Assembly (NCBI RefSeq): GCF_016745505.1
Contig: NZ_JAERUC010000144.1
Span: 1 to 47,596, forward strand
Source: Streptomyces silvae
GTDB taxonomy: Bacteria; Actinomycetota; Actinomycetes; Streptomycetales; Streptomycetaceae
Length of the DNA stretch: 47,596 bases
Direction: 5' to 3'
The position numbers and the translations under genes were made by a program. The notes under the pieces were generated by a model, which saw nothing but the letters and a program-made list of their open reading frames with translations, was not told the origin of the DNA and made no database searches. How positions within the stretch are numbered: the stretch's first letter is position 1; each line of letters opens with the position of its first letter. This document shows positions 1-7,589 of this stretch, one piece after another.

Positions 1-26
1 CCGTGCCCTTGTGGCACGGGGCTTTT
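1..26 (+). terminator. Rho-independent-type terminator of a gene left of the window
   Basis: The first 19 bases form a perfect 7-bp stem (CCGTGCC with GGCACGG, 5-base loop) followed by GGCTTTT. The short T-run on the plus strand suggests it ends a rightward gene lying outside the window. Bases 27-133 hold no gene that I can support. Confidence 0.6.
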
Positions 27-133
27 CTGCGTTTACGGGCGCCCTTCGCCGAAGCGCCTTCGACGGCAGCTCTCCTGCCGGGACCAGGGGAGCTGCCGCC
101 TGAGTAGCTGTCTTCCGAGTTCCGTGCCGGCAG

Positions 134-1453
134 TTACAGCCGGCCTGCCGCCTTCAGCGCGAGGTAGGCGTCAGCCAGTTCGGGAGCGAGCTCGTTGGGT
201 GTCGCATCGACAACTGTCACGCCGTGGCGCCGGAGCTGGTCCGCGGTGCGGCGGCGCTGGGCCTGCGCCTGCATTCCTGCGGCGGCCTCGTAGATCGCGT
301 CCGCTGTGCCCCGCGCGTGGGCCATCGCCTCGACGTGAGGGTCCGCGACAGCAGCCACCAGAACCGTGTGGCGCTGTGTGAGCTGGGGAAGGACCGGCAG
401 GAGGCCTTCCTCGATGGGCGCGGCGTCCAGGCTGGTGAGCAGGACGATCAGGGAACGGCGTGGCGCGTTGGCCAGCGCAGCCGTGCTGAGGCCATGAGCG
501 TCGGTCTCCACGAGCTCGGGCTCCAGTGTGGCCAGCGTGTTGACGAGCGTCGCCAGGACGTCCCCTCCCGCTGTTCTGCCCTGCACCTGTGCTCGGACAC
601 GTCGGTCGTAGGCGATCAGGTTCACGCGGTCGCCCGCGCGGGTGGCGAGGGCGGTGAGGAGGAGGGTCGCGTCCATGGCGGCGTCGAGCCGCGGTACGTC
701 GCCCACCCGGCCTGCTGATGTGCGGCCTGTGTCGAGGACGACGAGGATGTGGCGGTCGCGCTCGGGGCGCCAGGTGCGGACAGCGACCGCGGACTGGCGG
801 GCAGTTGCCCGCCAGTCGATGGAACGGGTGTCGTCGCCCGGGACGTAGGCGCGCAGACTGTCGAACTCCGTTCCCTCTCCCCGCGTCAGCACACTGGTCC
901 GGCCGTCGAGTTCCCGGAGCCGAGCGAGGCGGGAGGGCAGATGCTTCCGGCTTGTGAAGGGCGGTAGCGCCCGGACCGTCCACGGCACCCGGTGATATCC
1001 CTGGCGTGACGCCAGACCGAGGGGGCCGAACGATCTGACGGTGACTCGGTCGGCCTGGCGGTCTCCGCGCCGTGACGGACGCAGGAGCGTGGTCAGGCGG
1101 CGGCGTTCGCCGGCGGGTACCGCGAACTGGTGGCGGGACGAGGCCTGTTCGGCCTCGGCGGTCCAGCTGCTGGGGGGCCAGGCGTCGCGGAGGTGGGCAC
1201 GGAGCGGGCGCCGGGACGGATTGGTCACTGTGAGTTGCACAGCTGCGGTCTCGCCGAGTCGAACGGATGTGTCACCGGATCGGGTGAACTGCAGCGTACG
1301 TACTGGCGCGGCCAGGGCGTAGTCGCACAGAATTGCCAGTGAGAGCGGGACTTCGACCGCGAGTATGCCTGTCCAGTTCGGGGCCAGGATGCCTACGGGG
1401 AGTGACCCCAGGGCCGCCACCAGAGCGGCCCGACCGGTGAGGGCCATGGTCAC
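134..1453 (-). CDS. DUF58 domain protein
   Basis: A 439-residue protein with two hydrophobic segments in the first 50 residues, then a soluble region. The DUF58 signature is clear near the middle (GTEFDSLRAYVPGDD then RSIDWRATAR). A von Willebrand-like fold follows, but its metal site (VVLDTGRTS) departs from the usual DxSxS. DUF58 proteins are nearly always encoded beside MoxR ATPases and are thought to act with them in assembling or activating partner complexes; the reaction is unknown. It is the last gene of a five-gene leftward operon and starts 4 bases after the moxR stop. The start could be the GTG used here or the ATG two codons later. Confidence 0.9.
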   Translation of the reverse strand: MTMALTGRAALVAALGSLPVGILAPNWTGILAVEVPLSLAILCDYALAAPVRTLQFTRSGDTSVRLGETAAVQLTVTNPSRRPLRAHLRDAWPPSSWTAEAEQASSRHQFAVPAGERRRLTTLLRPSRRGDRQADRVTVRSFGPLGLASRQGYHRVPWTVRALPPFTSRKHLPSRLARLRELDGRTSVLTRGEGTEFDSLRAYVPGDDTRSIDWRATARQSAVAVRTWRPERDRHILVVLDTGRTSAGRVGDVPRLDAAMDATLLLTALATRAGDRVNLIAYDRRVRAQVQGRTAGGDVLATLVNTLATLEPELVETDAHGLSTAALANAPRRSLIVLLTSLDAAPIEEGLLPVLPQLTQRHTVLVAAVADPHVEAMAHARGTADAIYEAAAGMQAQAQRRRTADQLRRHGVTVVDATPNELAPELADAYLALKAAGRL

Positions 1454-1457
1454 CGCC

Positions 1458-2477
1458 TCACCGGGGGACGGGGACGTGGGCGAGGACAGAGGTGATGACG
1501 GAGTCCGCGGTGACTCCCTCCATCTCTGCTTCAGGCCGCAGTTGTATGCGGTGGCGGAGTGTGGGCAGCGCGAGGGCCTTCACGTCGTCCGGGGTGACGT
1601 AGTCCCGGCCCGTCAGCCAGGCCCAGGCTCGCGCGGTGGAGAGCAGTGCGGTGGCTCCTCGGGGGGAGGCACCGAGATTGAGCGAGGGGGAATCACGCGT
1701 GGCACGACAGATATCCACGACATAGGCGGCGATCTCGGGGGAGACCGAGGTCCTGGCGACGGCGGCGCGTGCCGCTTCGAGGTCGGCGGGGCCGGCCACG
1801 GGCTGGATGCCCGCTGCCTTGAGGTCACGAGGGTTGAACCCGTCCGCGTGGCGGGTGAGCACGTTGATCTCGTCCTCACGCGTGGGAAGGGGGACCGTCA
1901 GCTTGAGCAGGAAGCGGTCCAACTGGGCCTCGGGCAGCGGATAGGTGCCCTCGTATTCGACAGGGTTCTGGGTGGCTGCCACCAGGAAGGGGTCGGGCAG
2001 CGGCCGGGGGGACCCGTCGATGGTGACCTGGCGTTCCTCCATGGCCTCCAGCAGGGAGGACTGGGTCTTGGGCGGTGTCCGGTTGATCTCGTCGGCGAGC
2101 AGGAGGTTGGTGAACACGGGGCCGGGCTGGAAGGAGAACTCGGCGGTGCGGGCGTCGTAGACCAGTGAGCCCGTGACGTCGCTCGGCATCAGGTCGGGGG
2201 TGAACTGGACGCGTTTGGTGTCCAGTTCGAGTGAGGCCGCGAGTGCGCGGACCAGGAGGGTCTTCGCCACTCCGGGAACGCCTTCCAGCAGGACATGGCC
2301 TCGACAGAGGAGAGCCACGACCAGACCCGTCACGGCGGGGTCCTGGCCGACGACGGCCTTGGCGATCTCGGAACGCAGTGCTTCCAGGGATGCGCGGGCG
2401 CTGTCGGAGTTCACGGAGGCCGCAGGGGCCTCTGTGGGTGCCGCAAGCTCGGCGGTCTCCGGGGTCGGGGCGCTCAT
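1458..2477 (-). CDS. MoxR family AAA+ ATPase
   Basis: A 339-residue AAA+ ATPase of the MoxR family. The Walker A motif GVPGVAKT is at about residues 66-73. Walker B follows as LLLADEINR, and the family-typical stretch PLPEAQLDRF lies further on. MoxR proteins are ATP-driven chaperones that remodel or insert metal into client complexes and usually pair with DUF58/VWA proteins, as here. The start codon overlaps the stop of the upstream DUF4350 gene in an ATGA, so translation is probably coupled. The client in this cluster is unknown. Confidence 0.93.
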   Translation of the reverse strand: MSAPTPETAELAAPTEAPAASVNSDSARASLEALRSEIAKAVVGQDPAVTGLVVALLCRGHVLLEGVPGVAKTLLVRALAASLELDTKRVQFTPDLMPSDVTGSLVYDARTAEFSFQPGPVFTNLLLADEINRTPPKTQSSLLEAMEERQVTIDGSPRPLPDPFLVAATQNPVEYEGTYPLPEAQLDRFLLKLTVPLPTREDEINVLTRHADGFNPRDLKAAGIQPVAGPADLEAARAAVARTSVSPEIAAYVVDICRATRDSPSLNLGASPRGATALLSTARAWAWLTGRDYVTPDDVKALALPTLRHRIQLRPEAEMEGVTADSVITSVLAHVPVPR

Positions 2478-3703
2478 GACGTGCGTACCTCTCTTTCGAG
2501 GGCGTCGAGTTGATCGGTCAGAAGGACCAGCGCGGCGTCATCGGCCGGCGCGGGGCCGAAGAGGAGGGCGCCGGCGTCGCTGCCCTGATGGCTGAGGCGT
2601 GCGGCGAGGGCGGGAAGGAGTACGGCGGGGGAATCTGTGTCACGGGGTGACACACCGAGGAGGGGCGAGATGCGGTTCCGCGTGGCGGAGCGCAGGGCGG
2701 CCGCGGCGTGGTCGCGGGCATCGGCCCTGCGGTAGAGGCGGGCGCGTCCTTCGGTGGATTCGGAGGCTCGGATGGCGACGGGAAGCCGCTCGGTGACCAG
2801 GGGGCCGAAGCGGCGTCCGCGCCAGACGGCGGCGAGGACGGCGGCGAGGGCCAGTTGCAGGGTGGCCCAGAGCCAGCCCGGGGGGACGAGGCCGATGAAG
2901 CCGCTCTCTCCTTCGGCTCCGCCTTCGGTGCCGTCACCCGGGCCGGCTGTTCCGCCTTCGGCTGCGGAGGGATCGTCGAGCGAGGGGAGGTACCAGAGGA
3001 GATGCGGGCGGGATCCGAGGAGTTGGAGGCCGAGCGAGGCGTTGCCCTGCTGGTCGAGACGGTCGTTGTGGAGGAGGCCGGGGGAGCCGATCAGCACGGT
3101 GTCGCCGGCGGCCTGTCCCGGCAGGACGAGGAGGGAGGCCAGTCCGTTGTCCGGGTAGCAGGCGATGGCCCCGGGGGTGTCCGTCGCGTAGTGGATGCCA
3201 CCCAGGTCTGCGCTCCCCGCAGTGCGCGCCGCGGGGAGCGCGCAGCGGGGGAGGCGGGCGGTCTCCGGGCCGTGTGCGGCCTGGTGCACGCCGGCTGCGA
3301 GGCGGGCCACGGAGGGGCCGCCGGCGGCGATCAGGACGGTGCGGCCAGCGGAGTCGGCGGTCGCCGCGCGAAGGCGCTGCTGCTGGTGGGCGGTGAGCGT
3401 GTTGGGCCCGGTGACGAGCAGAGTGGTGTCGGGTCCTGCCGCATCCGTGGCCTCGTCGAGGGTGGTGGCGATGTCGACGGAGACGCCGCGGTCCTTGAGG
3501 AGTTCGGCGAGCGCCCGGCTGCCGTTGGGGTCGGCGGAACGGGGGTCGAGCGGGCCGTGCTGGCCGCCCGGGCGGAGGGCGGCAAGGGTAACCCCGGCGA
3601 CGACGAGGATGAGGACGGCGAGCAGGGGCCCGCGGACGCGCTGCCAGATCTGTTGGGGGCTGCGGGATTCCGATGTGGTGGGAGCAGCCGCGGTGGCGGT
3701 CAT
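2474..3703 (-). CDS. DUF4350 domain membrane protein
   Basis: A 409-residue protein. The chosen start (MTATAAAP) overlaps the stop of the DUF4129 gene by four bases (ATGA); longer in-frame extension runs into that gene and has unnatural composition. One membrane segment lies at about residues 25-45, then an external globular DUF4350 domain rich in small residues, an acidic glycine-rich linker, a second membrane segment near residue 285, and a cytoplasmic tail. The two-helix layout suggests the central domain faces outside. Function is unknown; it belongs to the MoxR/DUF58 cassette. Confidence 0.88.
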   Translation of the reverse strand: MTATAAAPTTSESRSPQQIWQRVRGPLLAVLILVVAGVTLAALRPGGQHGPLDPRSADPNGSRALAELLKDRGVSVDIATTLDEATDAAGPDTTLLVTGPNTLTAHQQQRLRAATADSAGRTVLIAAGGPSVARLAAGVHQAAHGPETARLPRCALPAARTAGSADLGGIHYATDTPGAIACYPDNGLASLLVLPGQAAGDTVLIGSPGLLHNDRLDQQGNASLGLQLLGSRPHLLWYLPSLDDPSAAEGGTAGPGDGTEGGAEGESGFIGLVPPGWLWATLQLALAAVLAAVWRGRRFGPLVTERLPVAIRASESTEGRARLYRRADARDHAAAALRSATRNRISPLLGVSPRDTDSPAVLLPALAARLSHQGSDAGALLFGPAPADDAALVLLTDQLDALEREVRTS

Positions 3704-4392
3704 CCGGCGGCTCCCCGCGCAGCGCCGGTGGCCGGCAGGGGCTTGGCGGCCTCGAGATCGAGGTCGAGGGTGCACAGGGCCAGATACGCGGCCTCGTCGG
3801 CGGTGCGGCCGCCGTATGTGACGTCGTCGAAGACCCGGGCGGCGGCGCGGAGGCGGTCGGCGTGGGCCGGCATCAGCCTGCCCGCCTCGGAGGCCGCTTC
3901 GTCGGCGGTGCGGCCGGGGCGCGGGTCGAGCACGGCCCGGTCCTCCAGGGAGCGTACGAGGGCGCGCATCCGTTCCTGGACGGCTTCGGTCCAGCGTCGG
4001 GCTTCGGCGTGTGCGGCGGCCGTGGCGCGGTGGTCGGCCGCGCTGCGGAGGGTGTCGCCGAAGAGTGTCTCCGGGGAGTGGGCGATGCGTCGCGGGGTGC
4101 CGAGCCTCCACCACAGGGCGGCCACCAGGGCAGCCAGGATCAGGACGAGTACGACGAGCCCGAGCGGGCCGCCGGGGGCGGTCCCGGCGGCGTCGGAGAA
4201 CAGGTCTCCGATCCAGTCCCAGAAGCGGTCGAGACCACGTTCGAGGAGGTTCGGGTCGTGTTCGTGGTACATCGGGTCGGACAGTTCGTCCCGCGCCGCC
4301 TCACGGGCGGGGACGCGTGGGGTGTCCACGGGTATGTCCTCGCCCGCCCTGATGAACCGTACGGCTGTGGTGGTGCCCCCCGCCCCCGTCAC
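3700..4392 (-). CDS. DUF4129 domain membrane protein
   Basis: A 230-residue protein starting at a GTG 4 bases after the upstream stop. One transmembrane helix (LVVLVLILAALVAALWW) lies near residues 80-97. The C-terminal half holds the DUF4129 helical domain, ending in a motif around TYGGRTADEAAYLAL. In related proteins this domain follows transglutaminase-like modules; here it stands alone. It is the second gene of the leftward MoxR/DUF58 operon. Function is unknown. Confidence 0.87.
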   Translation of the reverse strand: MTGAGGTTTAVRFIRAGEDIPVDTPRVPAREAARDELSDPMYHEHDPNLLERGLDRFWDWIGDLFSDAAGTAPGGPLGLVVLVLILAALVAALWWRLGTPRRIAHSPETLFGDTLRSAADHRATAAAHAEARRWTEAVQERMRALVRSLEDRAVLDPRPGRTADEAASEAGRLMPAHADRLRAAARVFDDVTYGGRTADEAAYLALCTLDLDLEAAKPLPATGAARGAAG

Positions 4393-4396
4393 CGCA

Positions 4397-5608
4397 TCAG
4401 TTCCTGGGGGTGTCGTAGCCGGGGACGCCCGCGGCCCGGGCGAGTTCGAGGTCGAGCGCTTCGCGGCGGATGCGCTGGTCGACGTAGAGCAGGGCCATCA
4501 CTCCTGCGGTGAAGGGATAGGCGAGCGTCGAGACGATCACTTCACCGATGCCCGTGATGATGAGGAAGGGCCAGCCGAAGTCCGCGGAGTTGCCGTTGAG
4601 GAGCTCGCTGAGGCCGTCGCTGTCCACGGTCACGGCGATGACGCCGAACGGGATCGTGATGATCAAGGTCAGGACGATGACCAGCAGGTAGGTGAGGGCC
4701 AGGATGCCGAAGGTCCGCCACCAGTTGCCCCTGACCAGTTTGGCGGAGCGGCGCAGCGAGGTGAGTACGGACTGTCGTTCCAGCATCAGCGCCGGTGCCG
4801 CGAGCGTGAAGCGGATCATCAGCCAGACAACGACGGCACAGGCGCCGAGGAAGCCGAGGACCGTCAGGGCGAGCCCGCCCGCACCGTCGCCGAGGGCCAG
4901 GCCGGGAAGCAGGCCCACCGCCATGATCGCGGCGCTCATCAGGCTCAGCAGGAGGGTCAGCCCGAGGAGCGGGAGGAGGCGTGGGCGGGCCTCGGACCAC
5001 GCCTCGGAGAGTGTGACGCCCCGGCCCAGCACGGAGCGGCTGATCACCACGGTGAGGATCGAGGTGGTGATGAGGGTCGCGATCATCGTGATGAGCGTGC
5101 TGGGGGCGCTGGTGATCAGCTGGGACTGCGCCGAGTCGGTGGCCTGACGGATGGCCTCAGCCCCCGTCGCGTTGGGGTCGACCGACTTCTGCTCGGGCAG
5201 GAGGAAGCGCTGCATGAGGATGATCGCGATCTCGGCGATCACGGAGACGGTGAGGCTGATGCCCAGCACCGTGCGCCAGTGCCTGCGCATGGTGGTCACC
5301 GCGCCGTCGAGGATCTCGCCGACCCCCAGCGGGCGGAGCGGGATGACGCCGGGCTTTGCGGCCATGGGCGGGCGGCCCCATCCGGGGCCTCCCTGCGGCA
5401 TGCCGCCCCAGCCCGGTGCGGGCGGTGGGGCGCCCGGGCCGGTGCCGGGGGCGCTCGGCGGGGACCACTGTCCCGGCGGCGGCTGTTCGGGAGACCACTG
5501 TCCGGCGGGCCCGCTTCCGTCGACGGGAGCGGAGGGCCTGGGGATGCCCTTCTCCTGGCCGTCGGAGGGGGCGGATCCGGGCGAAGCCCAGCCCGGAGAG
5601 TCGTTCAT
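4397..5608 (-). CDS. Polytopic membrane protein (GDPD-type membrane domain)
   Basis: A 403-residue protein. The ATG at 5608 has a strong ribosome-binding site, GAAGGAG, five bases upstream; an ATG ten codons earlier has none. The first 90 residues are proline- and glycine-rich, with a short repeat around GQWSPEQPPPGQWSPPS, and are probably disordered. About six hydrophobic segments follow, resembling the membrane domain annotated in glycerophosphoryl diester phosphodiesterases, but no phosphodiesterase catalytic domain is present. It is the first gene of the leftward operon with DUF4129, DUF4350, MoxR and DUF58, so it is probably part of the same membrane complex. Confidence 0.87.
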   Translation of the reverse strand: MNDSPGWASPGSAPSDGQEKGIPRPSAPVDGSGPAGQWSPEQPPPGQWSPPSAPGTGPGAPPPAPGWGGMPQGGPGWGRPPMAAKPGVIPLRPLGVGEILDGAVTTMRRHWRTVLGISLTVSVIAEIAIILMQRFLLPEQKSVDPNATGAEAIRQATDSAQSQLITSAPSTLITMIATLITTSILTVVISRSVLGRGVTLSEAWSEARPRLLPLLGLTLLLSLMSAAIMAVGLLPGLALGDGAGGLALTVLGFLGACAVVVWLMIRFTLAAPALMLERQSVLTSLRRSAKLVRGNWWRTFGILALTYLLVIVLTLIITIPFGVIAVTVDSDGLSELLNGNSADFGWPFLIITGIGEVIVSTLAYPFTAGVMALLYVDQRIRREALDLELARAAGVPGYDTPRN

Positions 5609-5748
5609 CGTCGCTCCTTCACAGTCCTGCCCGCTCATCGGGGCGGCAGGTTGCCAGCCATCGTGCCACGCGTCGGTCCGATGCGGGTCTGGCGCCGTAT
5701 CTCCTTCTTGCCTTCGTGTGCGGGCGGTTCAGCGGGCAGACTGGGCAG

Positions 5749-6894
5749 ATGGCTGATCAGGACGCGCAAACGCCGGTGGGTATCGAGCCTCCGGCCCTCT
5801 CCGTACTCCGCTGGGCCGAGCCTCCGGAAGGCCCTGCGGTGGTGCTCCTCGACCAGACGCGGCTGCCCGCCGAGGAGGCCGAGCTGGTGTGCGCCGACGT
5901 GCCCGCGCTGGTGCGGGCGATCCGGACTCTGGCGGTGCGGGGGGCGCCCCTGCTGGGCATCGCCGGGGCATACGGGGTGGCGCTGGCCGCTGCCCGGGGT
6001 GAGGACGTGGCGCAGGCCGCGGAGCTGTTGGAGCAGGCGCGGCCCACCGCGGTCAATCTCGGGTACGGGGCGCGGCGGGTGGCGCGGGCGTACGAGGAGG
6101 CCGCCGGGAGCGGGTCCGGCCCGGAGGCGGCTGCCGTGGCCCTGGCCGAGGCGCGGGCTCTGCACCGGGAGGACGCGGAGGCCAGTGGGCGCATGGCGCA
6201 GTACGGTCTGGAGCTGCTCGCGGAGCTCCTGCCCGGGGGAGGCGGGCACCGGCTGCTGACCCACTGCAACACCGGGGCGCTGGTCTCCGGTGGCGCGGGG
6301 ACGGCGTTCGCGGTGGCTCTGCGGGCGCATCGGAAGGGCAGCCTGCGGCATCTGTGGGTCGACGAGACCAGGCCGCTGCTCCAGGGTGCCCGGCTGACGG
6401 CGTACGAGGCGGGGCGGAACGGGATGCCGTACAGCTTGCTCACGGACAGTGCGGCGGGTTCGCTGTTTGCGGCGGGGGAGGTGGATGCCGTAATCATCGG
6501 GGCGGACCGCATCGCCGCGGACGGCTCGGTGGCCAACAAGGTGGGGAGCTATCCGTTGGCGGTGCTCGCGAAGTACCACCATGTGCCGTTCGTCGTCGTG
6601 GCCCCGACGACCACCGTCGATCTGGGGACGGTGGACGGCACATCGATCGTCGTGGAGCAGCGTTCCGCGACGGAAGTGACAGAGTTCACATCGAAGCCGG
6701 GTGTCCGGGGCGGAGGCGAAGGCGGCGGGACGGTCGTCGCGCCGCCGGGGACCAAGGCGTACAACCCCGCATTCGACATCACGCCGCCCGAACTGGTCAC
6801 GGCGATCGTCACGGAGGAGGGCGTTATTTCCCCGGTCACGGGGGTCGGACTGGCAGAGCTGTGTGCCAGGTCATCGCAGGTAACGATTAGCTAA
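5749..6894 (+). CDS. mtnA: S-methyl-5-thioribose-1-phosphate isomerase
   Basis: A 381-residue enzyme that isomerises 5-methylthioribose 1-phosphate to methylthioribulose 1-phosphate in the methionine salvage pathway. Family signatures are clear: RGAPLLGIAGAYG, THCNTGALVSGG with the expected catalytic cysteine at residue 173, and GADRIAADGSVANKVG with the expected catalytic aspartate at residue 253. Length fits the family. The start MADQDAQ was chosen because upstream extension is low-complexity translation of the divergent promoter region. It ends 4 bases before mtrA, so the two are likely co-transcribed at least in part. Confidence 0.95.
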   Translation: MADQDAQTPVGIEPPALSVLRWAEPPEGPAVVLLDQTRLPAEEAELVCADVPALVRAIRTLAVRGAPLLGIAGAYGVALAAARGEDVAQAAELLEQARPTAVNLGYGARRVARAYEEAAGSGSGPEAAAVALAEARALHREDAEASGRMAQYGLELLAELLPGGGGHRLLTHCNTGALVSGGAGTAFAVALRAHRKGSLRHLWVDETRPLLQGARLTAYEAGRNGMPYSLLTDSAAGSLFAAGEVDAVIIGADRIAADGSVANKVGSYPLAVLAKYHHVPFVVVAPTTTVDLGTVDGTSIVVEQRSATEVTEFTSKPGVRGGGEGGGTVVAPPGTKAYNPAFDITPPELVTAIVTEEGVISPVTGVGLAELCARSSQVTIS

Positions 6895-6898
6895 TGGG

Positions 6899-7588
6899 AT
6901 GATGTCGTTTATGAAGGGACGCGTCCTTGTCGTCGACGACGACACCGCACTGGCCGAGATGCTCGGCATTGTGCTGCGGGGAGAAGGTTTCGAACCGTCG
7001 TTCGTAGCGGACGGCGACAAGGCACTGGCCGCATTTCGTGAGGCCAAGCCCGACCTGGTGCTGTTGGACCTCATGCTGCCCGGAAGGGACGGCATCGAGG
7101 TCTGCCGGCTGATCAGGGCCGAGTCAGGTGTGCCGATCGTCATGCTCACTGCCAAGAGCGACACGGTGGATGTGGTGGTGGGCCTGGAATCCGGGGCCGA
7201 CGACTACATCGTCAAGCCGTTCAAGCCGAAGGAGTTGGTTGCCCGGATCAGGGCGCGTTTGCGGAGGTCCGAAGAGCCGGCGCCGGAACAGCTGGCGATC
7301 GGTGACCTGGTCATCGACGTGGCCGGCCACTCGGTGAAGCGGGAGGGGCAGTCCATCGCCCTCACCCCGCTGGAGTTCGACCTGCTGGTCGCTCTCGCCC
7401 GTAAGCCGTGGCAGGTCTTCACCCGTGAGGTGCTGCTCGAGCAGGTGTGGGGCTATCGCCACGCCGCGGACACCCGTCTGGTGAACGTCCATGTCCAGCG
7501 GCTCCGCTCCAAGGTGGAGAAGGACCCGGAGCGGCCCGAGATCGTCGTGACGGTCCGCGGTGTCGGTTACAAGGCCGGACCGAGCTGA
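6899..7588 (+). CDS. mtrA: Response regulator MtrA
   Basis: A 229-residue OmpR-type response regulator. The receiver domain has the acidic pocket VVDDD, the phospho-acceptor Asp57 in VLLDLMLPG, and the conserved lysine in YIVKPF. The C-terminal winged helix ends with VNVHVQRLRSKVE and VRGVGYK. MtrA pairs with MtrB and LpqB; in Streptomyces it controls development and antibiotic clusters, and in mycobacteria cell division and replication genes. It starts 4 bases after mtnA and has no good ribosome-binding site at the first ATG; the ATG four codons later is an alternative start. Confidence 0.97.
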   Translation: MMSFMKGRVLVVDDDTALAEMLGIVLRGEGFEPSFVADGDKALAAFREAKPDLVLLDLMLPGRDGIEVCRLIRAESGVPIVMLTAKSDTVDVVVGLESGADDYIVKPFKPKELVARIRARLRRSEEPAPEQLAIGDLVIDVAGHSVKREGQSIALTPLEFDLLVALARKPWQVFTREVLLEQVWGYRHAADTRLVNVHVQRLRSKVEKDPERPEIVVTVRGVGYKAGPS

Positions 7589-7589
7589 C

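Noticed and set aside
2708..6259. Very long plus-strand reading frame opposite the MoxR/DUF58 operon
   Set aside because: It runs antisense across several real genes and part of mtnA. Its composition is repetitive Gly/Arg/Ala, as expected from high-GC third-position bias.
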